Positions 8,231 through 16,447 of a DNA stretch of 62,043 nt are shown here, one piece after another. Every line of letters begins with the position of its first letter. The stretch's first letter is position 1. Source of the DNA: Acidobacteriaceae bacterium (GTDB taxonomy: Bacteria > Acidobacteriota > Terriglobia > Terriglobales > Acidobacteriaceae); assembly GCA_025355505.1 (NCBI GenBank), contig JANXZM010000026.1, positions 1 to 62,043 on the forward strand. The letters run 5' to 3'. The position numbers and the translations under genes were made by a program. Below the pieces are notes generated by a model. It ran no database searches and was not told where the DNA came from. It saw only the letters and a program-made list of their open reading frames with translations.

Positions 8231-8776
8231 TTAGTTCCTAAGAAGAAACATAGCAAGGATGATTCCCAGGAGAAATGCGATTTGCAAGGCTATTCCGAAT
8301 GTGGATTTCGGAGACACAATCAGCGAGAGGAAGGGCTGCCGTCGCCGTGGGCGTGAATCCTTGATATCCTTCACGCAGCGGCGACACGTTTCTAACTGTA
8401 AGCCAACTTCACGCAGCTTGATCGCCGCCGAACTGTTCTCTTCGCATAGGATGCCTAAAACCAGGTGCTCTGGATTGATCCAATACTTCTGTAATCCATC
8501 AGCCTCGCGTCCTGTATATGCGAGGACCTTCTTTAAGTCGTCGGTTAGTGGAAGGTCGCGTGTCTTGACATCACGCCTCTTAACAACGTTATCCAGACGA
8601 ACTGCGTCAGTGTGAAGTAACTGTCTGAGACAGAGATCATCGTACCCTCTGCGGAGTTCGATCAGAAGGCCATCGAGCAAATGATTCGTGTCGATGACGG
8701 CCGAATCCGCCGACAGCGCGATGAATCGTGCGAAGAAGATCACCCGCCTAGACGACTCTGTGTATCGCTCGAACAT
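8231..8776 (-). CDS. Stand-alone Clp-N (Clp R) domain protein with C-terminal membrane anchor
   Basis: 181 residues. Residues 1-~140 resemble the double-helical-repeat N-domain of ClpA/ClpC/ClpB (opening MFERYTESSRRVIFFAR, then IDTNHLLDGLL and INPEHLVLGILCEENSSAA). There is no AAA+ ATPase domain. The C-terminus is basic (SRPRRRQPF) and ends in one hydrophobic helix (about residues 160-179). This suggests a membrane-tethered adaptor or substrate-binding module facing the cytoplasm (inference). It lies 37 bp upstream of nagZ on the same strand and may share its transcript. Confidence 0.75.
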   Translation of the reverse strand: MFERYTESSRRVIFFARFIALSADSAVIDTNHLLDGLLIELRRGYDDLCLRQLLHTDAVRLDNVVKRRDVKTRDLPLTDDLKKVLAYTGREADGLQKYWINPEHLVLGILCEENSSAAIKLREVGLQLETCRRCVKDIKDSRPRRRQPFLSLIVSPKSTFGIALQIAFLLGIILAMFLLRN

Positions 8777-8842
8777 CTACGCTGTCTCGGCTTGCCCCAC
8801 TTCGCGCGAATTTCTTCTTGGCTGCCTGGTTGAAGAGCAAGG

Positions 8843-9250
8843 TCACACGACGGAGAGACCGGGAATGCGCTGGAAATGCCGCACGTTGAGCGTGACCACG
8901 GCATAGCCCAGGTGCAAAGCCGTTGCGCCAATCAGCAGGTCCTCGAAGGCAATGCTGACGCCACGAGATGCCTGCTCACCCTCGATGCGGCCCGCCAGTT
9001 CCGCGATTTCAGCGGTCACCGGATAAAGCGCCACGTCCCGGCGGAGTTCTTCGCTAAAAGCCCGCCTTCGCGCTCGGTCGGCATCGGCGCGGGCACGGTA
9101 GATGCCGTGGGTCAGTTCCACCAAGGTAACGACAGAAAATGCAGCGTCCTGTTCTCCATGCGCTGTCTGCACTCGCTGGAGAATGGCCTGTACACCTTCG
9201 CCGCGGCGTTCTCCTGCAATGAGGACGCTGGTATCGAGGATTATTCCCAT
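8843..9250 (-). CDS. PIN-domain ribonuclease toxin (VapC family)
   Basis: 135 residues, typical VapC length. The acidic PIN residues are visible: D6 in IILDTSVLIA, the glutamate in VTLVELTHGIY, and D in AFEDLLIGATAL, followed by VVTLNVRHFQRIPGL near the end. The start overlaps the antitoxin stop by 10 bp. VapC toxins cleave tRNA or rRNA. The pair lies between the nagZ cluster and a duplicated mutS tail, which marks an accessory insertion point. Confidence 0.9.
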   Translation of the reverse strand: MGIILDTSVLIAGERRGEGVQAILQRVQTAHGEQDAAFSVVTLVELTHGIYRARADADRARRRAFSEELRRDVALYPVTAEIAELAGRIEGEQASRGVSIAFEDLLIGATALHLGYAVVTLNVRHFQRIPGLSVV

Positions 9251-9540
9251 GAGGAGATTTCGCGGGGCTTACGGCTCTTGATGATCTCTTCCAGATCGGC
9301 GGCGAAGTCCGGGTCCAGCGTCGGTTCGTAACCCAACTCTTCGGTATGGGCTTTCGCCAGCGCGATGCACTCCGAGAGCAACCGGCCACGCACGGGCTCG
9401 GCGCGGACCTCAGCGCGCACTACCACGATGGGTTCACGCCCTTCGATGACGATTTCGGCCCCAGCGCGTACCCGCGCCAGCACGGCGGCGAAGTCGCTGG
9501 CGGCTTCCGCCTCCGAGATGTGAATGACGCGCTTCTCCAT
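9241..9540 (-). CDS. Phd/YefM-like antitoxin partner of the PIN toxin
   Basis: About 99 residues from the ATG at 9540 (MEKRVIHISEAEAASDFAAVLARVRAG). An ATG at 9549 adds three residues. The N-terminal half has the Phd/YefM pattern EAEAASDFAAVLARVRAGAEIVIE followed by the acidic C-terminal toxin-binding region. A TATAAT word at 9548-9553 (minus strand) lies directly before the 9540 start, so a leaderless transcript is possible. First gene of the pair, as is usual for antitoxins. Confidence 0.82.
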   Translation of the reverse strand: MEKRVIHISEAEAASDFAAVLARVRAGAEIVIEGREPIVVVRAEVRAEPVRGRLLSECIALAKAHTEELGYEPTLDPDFAADLEEIIKSRKPREISSWE

Positions 9541-9591
9541 AGGCAGCATTATATCTCTACTGCTCGTTACTTCGCGGTCATTAGTCTCGGC

Positions 9592-9654
9592 CCACTCCGC
9601 GTCTCTGCCGTCAGATTTCTTTCTTCAACTCCGCCAGCAAGTTTAGCGCTTCCA
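9592..9654 (-). pseudogene. Duplicated 3' tail of mutS (remnant)
   Basis: About 62 bp matching 10169-10231 with two mismatches seen. It encodes the last ~14 codons of mutS and its stop (LLAELKKEI). The two copies are direct repeats flanking the ~515-bp non-coding insert 9655-10168. The intact gene ends in the right copy. Confidence 0.85.
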
Positions 9655-10168
9655 CCCGGGTGGGATTCCACTGCCCCATCCCCCTGATGGATTCCCCGCC
9701 CTATTTTTCATCACAAATTTCCCGTACGCACGTCACAGACTTCCCCACCGCCAAATGTAACAATAGTCCCCTGATTGGAGCAGCGAAGCGTCTGCCCGTC
9801 GCAACCGACGGATCCGCCACGCTGCCCCAAAACCATCTCAGCGTTCTTTGACAATTGGAGGCGATTAGCGGGCGTGAGCGGAGCGGGAGCCCGCTGCCGA
9901 AATCCTGAGCGAAGTGGACGCTTCGCGAAATGCGAAGCGTCCACGTAGTCGAAGGATCTTAACACTTGACAAAATCGACCCCACGCAGAGGCCGATAAAA
10001 CCACCGGCGCGGCGAAAATCCCGTAAGTCCTTATTCCGGAATACTTTGATATAAGTCCTTTCGATTCAAAGACCAAGTGAAAAAATTCCCGCCAAACCCA
10101 TGATTTTATTAGACCGGGGGGGAGGGGGGTACCGGTACCAAGTAGTAAACTTCCCCATCCCGCCCCCC
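9655..10168. repeat. Mosaic non-coding repeat element, copy 1 (no gene)
   Basis: No supportable gene lies in this 500-bp stretch. Three blocks recur near 53 kb. 9702-9790 contains CGTACGCACGTCACAGACTT and CCAAATGTAACAAT. 9831-9855 contains CATCTCAGCGTTCTTTGACA. 10017-10148 has the palindrome TATTCCGGAATA, the direct words AAGTCCTTAT/TAAGTCCTTT, a seven-G plus six-G tract and a GGTACCGGTACC palindrome. The block at 10017-10148 aligns without gaps to 53215-53346 with about a dozen mismatches. Between blocks two and three this copy has about 100 extra bases made of palindromes. Confidence 0.8.
9904..9959. repeat. Nested repeat: CTGAGCGAAG element split by a 31-bp palindrome
   Basis: GTGGACGCTTCGC (9914-9926) and GCGAAGCGTCCAC (9932-9944) form perfect 13-bp arms around a 5-base loop. 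Flanks CCTGAGCGAA and AGTCGAAGGATCT read together as one interrupted member of the CCTGAGCGAAG-CGAAGG family. This suggests insertion of one palindrome into another repeat. Confidence 0.65.
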
Positions 10169-10187
10169 CCACCCCGCGTCTCGGCCG

Positions 10188-12917
10188 TCAGATTTCTTTC
10201 TTCAACTCCGCCAGCAAGTTTAGCGCTTCCAGCGGCGTCAGCCGGTTCAAATCCACTTCGCGAAGCTTTTCCAGCACTGGCTGCGAGAGCGGCGTAAATA
10301 TGGTTAACTGCGTTGGACGCTGCGCCTCCGCGGAACTGCCCGGCGTAAGATGGCCCGACAGCCGGTGCTCGGACGATTCATGCTCCGCCAGCACCTCACG
10401 CGCACGCACCACGACTTCGTTGGGCAGTCCCGCCAGCTTTGCGACTTCGATTCCGTAGCTGCGGTCGGCCGCGCCCGGTTCGACTCGGCGCAGAAAAACT
10501 ACGCTTCCGCCAGTTTCTTTTACAGACACATGATAATTTTTCACTCCACTCAACTGCTCCGCCAACTCGGTCAACTCGAAATAGTGCGTGGCAAACAAAG
10601 TCTTGGCCCGCACTCGCGCATGAAGATACTCGATAGCCGCCCATGCGATTGCCAGTCCGTCATAGGTAGAAGTGCCGCGGCCGACTTCATCGAGCAAGAT
10701 CAACGACCGTGCCGTCGCTGTGTGCAGAATCGCCGCCGTCTCCGTCATCTCGACCATGAACGTCGAGCGACCGCGCGCCAGGTTGTCGCTCGCGCCAATG
10801 CGCGTGAAGACGCGGTCCACAATGCCCAGCCGCACGGCCCGCGCGGGCACAAACGAGCCCATCTGCGCCATGATCACGATCAGCGCCGCTTGCCGCAGAT
10901 AGGTGCTCTTGCCGCCCATGTTCGGCCCCGTCAGCACCACAATGTTGTGCGTCGCATTGTGTGGAGACGAATTCAAAAACAGATCGTTCGGAACAAAGCG
11001 CTCGCTTCCTGCCGCGAGTTCCTGCAGCTCGATCACCGGATGACGGCCTTCGACAATTTCCAGATCTCCCGCGTGCTCGGCCTCTTCGGCTTGATCGAGT
11101 TTTTGTTCAAACTTTGGCCGGCAGTAATTCCGCAGCGCGGCGATGTGCGCCAGGCAGCCGAGTACATCGACTTCCGCCAGCGCCAGCGCGGTTTGCCGGA
11201 TGCGCTTGGCCTCAGCCGCAATCGCAGAACGCAACTCGGCAAACAGCCGCCGCTCGATTTCGACGATCTTTTCCTGCGCGTCCAGAATTTTCGATTCGTA
11301 CTCTTTCAGCTCGGGAGTCGTGAAGCGCTCGGCATTCACCAGCGTCTGCTTGCGCTCGTAGTCGGCGGGCGAAAGGTGCAGGTTCGCTTTCGAAATCTCG
11401 ATGTAGTAACCAAAAATGGAATTGAACTTTACCTTGAGCGACCCAATCCCCGTCCGTTCGCGTTCGCGTATCTCGACTTGCACAAGGTACTGTTTCGAGT
11501 TGCGGCTCAGGTCGCGCAGTTCGTCCAGATCTTTGTCCACGCCCGCAGCGATCACCCCGCCATCGCTCAGCGTGAGCGGCGGCTCTGGAACCAGCGTGCC
11601 GTCAATCTTCTCCCGCAGATCGCCCAGTTCATCGATCGCGATGTGCAACGTCCCCAGCCGCGACGCAGACAACCCGGCCAATACCGCGCGCACCTTGGGA
11701 ATTCGCCCGAGCGACGCCGCCAGCGCCAGCACGTCCCTTGGATTCGCCGTCTCCAGCGTGACCCGGCTCAGCAGACGTTCCAGGTCGAGAATTCCATCGA
11801 GCGACCGCCGCAATTCTTCGCGCCGCATCGTGTCTTTAACCTGCACCTCGACGGAATCCAGCCTGCCCTCGATCTCGGCCCGATCCAGAGACGGACGCAG
11901 CATCCATGTGCGAAGTAACCGCTTGCCCATCGGCGTCACGGTCGCATCCAGGCAGCGGAACAGTGTTACGCCGGCATCCGTTCCCGTGAACAAAGGCTCG
12001 ATCAACTCCAGGTTTCGCACCGTCACCGCATCGAGCACCAGGCAATTCTGCCGCTCGTAGAAGCCGATGCGGTCCACATGATCGAGCGTGCCGCGCTGCG
12101 TTGACCGGATGTAATACAAAATGGCCCCCGCCGCCGAAGCCGCCGCCTGTTTGCCCGCCAGTCCGAAGCCCTCCAGCGAGAGCACGCCGAAGTGATTCTC
12201 CAGCAGCGGAATGGCGTGGTCGAAAGCAAAGATCCAGTCATCCAAAGGAGTCTCTACCCACCCGCCGCCAGAAACCCGAGCGACGGGCGCTGTGCCTGTG
12301 GAGGGACGGGCGTCTCGCCCATCCAAGGGAGCGAAGGTCCGTAACTGGGCTCCGGCAGCACGCTCCAGCAAAGGCGCCGAAGACCCATATAACATTTCTC
12401 TTGGCCGCAATTGTTCAAGTTCTTCTTGAATGCGACGCCCAGCCAGCTCACCCACGAACTCCGTCGCTCGAAACTCGCCGGTTGAAAGATCCAACGCCGC
12501 AAAGCCCACGCGATCGCCGACCGTTGCCACCGCCGCCAGAAAATTGTTCTCCTCCGCGTTCAGCGACGAATCCGCGGCGGTGCCCGGCGTGACGACCCGC
12601 GTCACCTCCCGCCTCACCAGCTTCTTCGCCAGGCGCGGGTCTTCCACTTGTTCGCAGACCGCGACCTTGAACCCGCGCCGGATCAGCTTCGAAATGTAGC
12701 CCTCGGCGGCATGGTAAGGCACGCCACACATTGGAATGGCCACACCCTTTTCTTTATTGCGCGAAGTTAGCGTGATCTGTAACTCCCGCGCCGCCAGCAC
12801 CGCGTCGTCGAAGAAAAGCTCGTAGAAATCCCCCAGCCGGAAGAACAGCAGAGCGTTGGGATGCTCTTTTTTGATGGCGGCATATTGCCGCATCAGCGGC
12901 GTCGAGGGCTCGGACAT
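10188..12917 (-). CDS. mutS: DNA mismatch repair ATPase MutS
   Basis: 909 residues, slightly longer than usual (about 850-880). The mismatch-recognition motif [11 protein letters not shown] is near residue 25, the core/clamp domains are in the middle, and the ATPase carries Walker [14 protein letters not shown] and Walker [17 protein letters not shown]. It recognises mismatches as a dimer and recruits MutL. Around residues 198-222, between the mismatch and connector regions, is an unusual stretch, [20 protein letters not shown]. Its DNA (12298-12325) is a palindromic repeat of this genome, so it is likely an in-frame insertion. The last 20 codons are duplicated downstream. Confidence 0.97.
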   Translation of the reverse strand: MSEPSTPLMRQYAAIKKEHPNALLFFRLGDFYELFFDDAVLAARELQITLTSRNKEKGVAIPMCGVPYHAAEGYISKLIRRGFKVAVCEQVEDPRLAKKLVRREVTRVVTPGTAADSSLNAEENNFLAAVATVGDRVGFAALDLSTGEFRATEFVGELAGRRIQEELEQLRPREMLYGSSAPLLERAAGAQLRTFAPLDGRDARPSTGTAPVARVSGGGWVETPLDDWIFAFDHAIPLLENHFGVLSLEGFGLAGKQAAASAAGAILYYIRSTQRGTLDHVDRIGFYERQNCLVLDAVTVRNLELIEPLFTGTDAGVTLFRCLDATVTPMGKRLLRTWMLRPSLDRAEIEGRLDSVEVQVKDTMRREELRRSLDGILDLERLLSRVTLETANPRDVLALAASLGRIPKVRAVLAGLSASRLGTLHIAIDELGDLREKIDGTLVPEPPLTLSDGGVIAAGVDKDLDELRDLSRNSKQYLVQVEIRERERTGIGSLKVKFNSIFGYYIEISKANLHLSPADYERKQTLVNAERFTTPELKEYESKILDAQEKIVEIERRLFAELRSAIAAEAKRIRQTALALAEVDVLGCLAHIAALRNYCRPKFEQKLDQAEEAEHAGDLEIVEGRHPVIELQELAAGSERFVPNDLFLNSSPHNATHNIVVLTGPNMGGKSTYLRQAALIVIMAQMGSFVPARAVRLGIVDRVFTRIGASDNLARGRSTFMVEMTETAAILHTATARSLILLDEVGRGTSTYDGLAIAWAAIEYLHARVRAKTLFATHYFELTELAEQLSGVKNYHVSVKETGGSVVFLRRVEPGAADRSYGIEVAKLAGLPNEVVVRAREVLAEHESSEHRLSGHLTPGSSAEAQRPTQLTIFTPLSQPVLEKLREVDLNRLTPLEALNLLAELKKEI
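12298..12325. repeat. Half copy of the GTGGAGAGACGGGCGTC palindromic element inside mutS
   Basis: Twenty-eight bases match 40238-40265 with two differences (GTGGAG-G/A-GACGGGCGTCT-C/T-GCCCATCCA). It lies in frame in mutS codons ~198-206. Confidence 0.75.
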
Positions 12918-12924
12918 AGGGAGA

Positions 12925-13075
12925 TTTGTAATTTTGTAATCTCTAAAGTTGTAATTTGCAATCTTGTCTTGAGTCCAGCGTCCCTATCCTCACGAAGCAC
13001 TTTTTCCAGTTCCACTACTTTAGCCTGCTGGAAGGTTTTCAGATTACCAAATTACAAATTACAAAATTACAAATT
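12925..13075. repeat. Inverted AT-rich repeat (TTGTAATTTTGTAATC) between mutS and the GalT-like gene
   Basis: 12925-12959 has TTTGTAATTTTGTAATC-type words and 13041-13075 the reverse complement (GATTACCAAATTACAAATT). They flank ~80 bp between the two divergent genes. A similar inverted pair is at 54190-54264. The promoters of both genes must lie here or within the arms. Confidence 0.55.
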
Positions 13076-13117
13076 CTCCATTTGACTCGCCGCGTCGATT
13101 TTGCTCTCCTTAACGCC

Positions 13118-14104
13118 ATGGAACTTCGCAAAGATCCCATCACCCGTTCCTGGGTGATCACCGGCGACGATGTTATCGAGCCTACTCCACGTTCCCAGGA
13201 CTGCCGGTTTTGCGGTCCGACCGCCGAGTTCGCCCAAGTCATCGCCAACCTGCCCGGCATGGATGGCAGCACATGGTCGGCACGCTCCGTGGTTCATCCG
13301 CATGCGCTGTATCACATCGAAGGCGAGGCGGCCCGCCGTGCCGACGGCCTCTATGACCGCATGGGATCGGTCGGCGCTCACGAAGTTCTGCTCGAAAATC
13401 CCCGCCACGACGGCCATATCTGGAATGCGAGCGAAGTCGAAGTCGAACAATTCCTGCGTCTGGCCGCGCTTCGAATTCAGGATTTGAAGCGCGACAGCCG
13501 GTTCAAGTACATCAGTATTTTCAAGAATCACGGCGAGGGAGCCGGACAGGAATTCGAGCACCCCACCTCCCAGCTGACCGCAACCACTTTTGTGCCCCGC
13601 CGCGTGCTCTACGAACTCCGCGCCGGACGAGACTATTTCGAGAGCAAAGAACGCTGCGTCTTCTGCGACATTCTGGCGCAGGAGGAGCGGCAGAACCTGC
13701 GCATCGTCGAAACTCGTGGAGACTACGTGGCCTTCTGCCCCTATGCTCCGCGCACCCCGTATGAAACCTGGATTCTACCTCGCAGCCATGAATCGTCCTT
13801 TGAGCGCACCGGCTCCTCGCGCGTGGGCAGCGTGATCGATCTGGCCGCGCTCCTGCGGCGCACCCTGCAGCGTATCCGCAGCGTCACGGAGGCATTCCAC
13901 CTCGTGCTCCACACCTCACCCAACAGCCAGCATCCATCGGCGACGCTCGGATATTGGAAGACACTCGATGACGACTACCACTGGCACATCGAAATTCTGC
14001 CTATCCTTGAGGCCAAGGCACGGTCCTACACTTTCAAAGAGATTTATTATTCTCCGGTCACCTCCGAGACCGCCGTCAAACGTCTGCGAGAGGCAAAAAT
14101 CTAA
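13118..14104 (+). CDS. GalT-like nucleotidyl transferase (HIT-superfamily; DUF4931/galactose-1-P uridylyltransferase type)
   Basis: 328 residues from ATG 13118 (MELRKDPITRSWVI), which matches the family start; the longer frame to 12956 crosses a repeat. Two GalT half-domains are present. Conserved parts are DCRFC near residue 28, FKNHGEGAGQEFEHPTSQLTAT, CVFCDI, and YHWHIEILP in the second half. GalT-type enzymes transfer UMP or AMP between a sugar phosphate and UDP-glucose or a related donor. In E. coli GalT the nucleophile is the second His of HPH; here the motif reads HPTSQ. The CxxC-type pairs suggest zinc sites. Substrate is unknown. Confidence 0.8.
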   Translation: MELRKDPITRSWVITGDDVIEPTPRSQDCRFCGPTAEFAQVIANLPGMDGSTWSARSVVHPHALYHIEGEAARRADGLYDRMGSVGAHEVLLENPRHDGHIWNASEVEVEQFLRLAALRIQDLKRDSRFKYISIFKNHGEGAGQEFEHPTSQLTATTFVPRRVLYELRAGRDYFESKERCVFCDILAQEERQNLRIVETRGDYVAFCPYAPRTPYETWILPRSHESSFERTGSSRVGSVIDLAALLRRTLQRIRSVTEAFHLVLHTSPNSQHPSATLGYWKTLDDDYHWHIEILPILEAKARSYTFKEIYYSPVTSETAVKRLREAKI

Positions 14105-14107
14105 TTC

Positions 14108-15088
14108 ATGTCGCGAAAATCAATGCCCCACAAAACAATCGCTCGAAACAAACTCGCCGCCTTGCCGATCTTGCTCTGTCTCTGTCTGGCTGGAATTGCG
14201 GCCGCGTCCGCTCAGACTTCACCGCCGCCTCCCACCGAGAAGCAGCAAGTCCTCTGGATAAAGCTTGAAAAGTCCATTCTCGACGTCGACCGCAGCCTCG
14301 ACGGCGTCATGGGCGTCGCCATCGTCGATCTCACCGACGGCCACAAGTATCTGCTTCACGCCAACGATGTTTTTCCGCAGGCGAGCTCCATCAAGATCTG
14401 CATCCTCGCTGAACTCTACCGGCAAGCCCAGCAGGGCAAGCTGAAACTCACCGACCTCTACACCGTCAATGCCGCTGATCTCGTCCAGGACAGCGACATC
14501 ATGGGCGGCCTCACGCCCGGCGTCACTCAGATCACGCTGCGCGACCTCGCGACCATGATGGTTGCCGTCAGCGACAACTCCGCCACCAACGTCCTCATCG
14601 ACCGCGTCGGTATGGACAGCGTGAACGCCCTCCTGAGCGCGCAGGGCCTGCACGAAACCCACCTTCGCCGCAAGATGATGGATCTAAAAGCCGCCGCCGA
14701 AGGCCGCGAAAATGTCTCCACTCCAAACGAGATGCTGAACCTGCTCCAAGCGCTTTACCGTGGCCAGATCCTGAATAAAGAGATGACCGACGATTTTTTC
14801 AAAATCCTATCCACCCACAAAGACAGCTGGATCCCGCGCCATCTCCCCGACGATTTGAAGATCGCCAACAAGCCCGGCGCTCTCGAAGGTGTGCGCAACG
14901 ATTCAGGCGTCATCTTCGTGGACAAGCGCCCATACATCCTCTGTGTCATGACGACCTACCTGCATCGCGAGCGTGACGGAGAAGAGGCCATCAGCAACAT
15001 CTCGCTCGCCGCCTGGCGCATGTTCGATCGCATGGCACGCGCCAGCGACTACGGGAGAGTGATTTCGCCGGGAAACAGCAGCCGGTAA
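14108..15088 (+). CDS. Class A beta-lactamase-fold serine hydrolase (secreted)
   Basis: 326 residues with a signal peptide (hydrophobic about 17-35). The active-site motifs are SSIK (Ser93, Lys96), SDN (155-157) and KPG (255-257, in place of KTG). The omega-loop Glu equivalent may lie near RENVSTPNEM (about 201). True penicillinases and related D,D-peptidase-like proteins share this fold. KPG rather than KTG/KSG and the long linker leave the substrate open. The start lies 3 bp after the GalT-like stop, so the two genes are probably co-transcribed. A start at the second Met (residue 6) is possible. Confidence 0.82.
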   Translation: MSRKSMPHKTIARNKLAALPILLCLCLAGIAAASAQTSPPPPTEKQQVLWIKLEKSILDVDRSLDGVMGVAIVDLTDGHKYLLHANDVFPQASSIKICILAELYRQAQQGKLKLTDLYTVNAADLVQDSDIMGGLTPGVTQITLRDLATMMVAVSDNSATNVLIDRVGMDSVNALLSAQGLHETHLRRKMMDLKAAAEGRENVSTPNEMLNLLQALYRGQILNKEMTDDFFKILSTHKDSWIPRHLPDDLKIANKPGALEGVRNDSGVIFVDKRPYILCVMTTYLHRERDGEEAISNISLAAWRMFDRMARASDYGRVISPGNSSR

Positions 15089-15167
15089 TTTGCTACAAGC
15101 TACAAGCCGCGAGCTTCGAGTAACCGTTTTGCTCGCAGCCCGAAGCGCGCTGCCCGAAGCTACTTTC

Positions 15168-15533
15168 ATGACCATTCGTCGCCTTAAAACCTACACCGGA
15201 TCCCAAGGCTACGTTTACCAGTACTACTTCGTTGGAAAGCGTCCCGCCCAGGCATCCGGCGCCCATGAGTCCGAGGCCAATGAATACATCTTCGATGTCA
15301 CCTCGGATCGCAAGCTGACCTACGCGGTCAGCATTTTCCTCCCGCACCAGGTGATCGCCGCCTGGGCCGAATGCCACGGACGCCCCCTTGTCGATTCCGA
15401 GCAGTACGCCGCCGTCAAGATGCGGCTGTTCCGCGCCTTTGACGAACTGGAAGAAATGCAGACGCGAGGCCGGCAACTGCAGATCGACTCGCAGTCACTG
15501 GAAGAGTCGCTGGCGTCGTTAGGCGTGGAATAG
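15168..15533 (+). CDS. Conserved small protein of unknown function
   Basis: 121 residues from ATG 15168 (MTIRRLKTYTGSQGYVYQYYFVGKR). The longer frame to 15090 covers a CTACAAGCTACAAG repeat. No transmembrane segment. The N-terminal half looks like a beta-rich domain (YVYQYYFVGKRPA, FDVTSDRKLTYAVSIFL), and the C-terminal third is helical and acidic (ELEEMQTRGRQLQIDSQSLE). The composition and clean codon use suggest a real cytoplasmic protein. I do not recognise a named family. Confidence 0.7.
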   Translation: MTIRRLKTYTGSQGYVYQYYFVGKRPAQASGAHESEANEYIFDVTSDRKLTYAVSIFLPHQVIAAWAECHGRPLVDSEQYAAVKMRLFRAFDELEEMQTRGRQLQIDSQSLEESLASLGVE

Positions 15534-15636
15534 ACTCAGCAACAAACAAATTCCCACGGCGCAAACTCAAGAAGTGCTATGCTCCCCTCTGCTTGACCAT
15601 AGCTGCCTGGGGTTCGCAGCGAGGAGTGGAGGGACT

Positions 15637-16296
15637 TTGGCGACTGTTATTCCCGGATCTGTGACTCGTAGAAATTCATTCCAGGCCAAGCATGCGATGT
15701 GGGTTGTGTTCGGTCTGATGACAGTGTTCGTCCTGCTCACACGCGACCGGACACTCCTGGATTCCCACTCGTTCATGCGCCAGCGTTATGCGGCGATTCC
15801 ATGGCTGATGTTTGCGCACGGCATTTCCGGGGCGCTGGCGCTTCTCCTCGGCCTGTTCCAGTTTTCCAGCCGTCTGCGTCAGCGCCACCTGCAACTGCAT
15901 CGCGTCTTGGGACGCATTTACGTCGGCTGTGTCGCAATCTCCGCGCCGGTTGCGGTTGCGGTTGCCCTCTCGCTGCCCATTATGACCCTGGCCATGGCTT
16001 CCACGATCCAGGCCGTTGGCTGGGTTGCGACCACCGCCACCGCTCTCTACTGTGTTCGCACCGGCAAGATCCAGCAGCACCGCGAGTGGATGATGCGCAG
16101 CTATCCGTTCGCCATGGTCTTCGTTGTGGTGCGTGTCATTCTCGCCATCCCCGCCATTGCACGGATGGGCGAGGTCGGCCTCGCCACGGTGGTTTGGAGC
16201 GTCATTGCCACGGCGTGTTTTCTGCCGTCCTTTGTGATTGCATGGCAGGCGTTGGCTGCCAGCCGGCGGGTGGTAAAGGTTCCAACTGCGGCCTGA
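15637..16296 (+). CDS. DUF2306-type multi-pass membrane protein
   Basis: About 219 residues if TTG 15637 is used. AGGAG at 15622-15626 and GGAGGG at 15628-15633 precede it, and an upstream ATG at 15574 lacks such a site. Six to seven hydrophobic helices are visible. The histidine-bearing segments RHLQLHRVLGRIYVG and QHREWMMRSYPFAM are typical of DUF2306 proteins. Those conserved histidines may bind heme or metal, but function is unproved. Followed by the multicopper oxidase gene 120 bp downstream. Confidence 0.75.
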   Translation: MATVIPGSVTRRNSFQAKHAMWVVFGLMTVFVLLTRDRTLLDSHSFMRQRYAAIPWLMFAHGISGALALLLGLFQFSSRLRQRHLQLHRVLGRIYVGCVAISAPVAVAVALSLPIMTLAMASTIQAVGWVATTATALYCVRTGKIQQHREWMMRSYPFAMVFVVVRVILAIPAIARMGEVGLATVVWSVIATACFLPSFVIAWQALAASRRVVKVPTAA

Positions 16297-16447
16297 ACAG
16301 CTACTCCAGCAACATTCGGTCGCCATGAATGATTGTCATCGTAGATGAGCTCGCCGGTTCCTCCGGGTGGGCACACCTCTGTCGAATGATCGAAGAACCT
16401 TAAAGGACAACCAATTATGAGAACTCGGATCCTTCGCCTCTGTTTCC

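Noticed and set aside
9711-10172. 153-aa ORF over the insert near mutS
   Set aside because: Reads repeat sequence with no family signature; matches another copy as non-coding.
10350-11918. Long plus-strand ORF opposite mutS
   Set aside because: GC-rich shadow frame with high Arg/Gln content and no motifs; MutS is certain.
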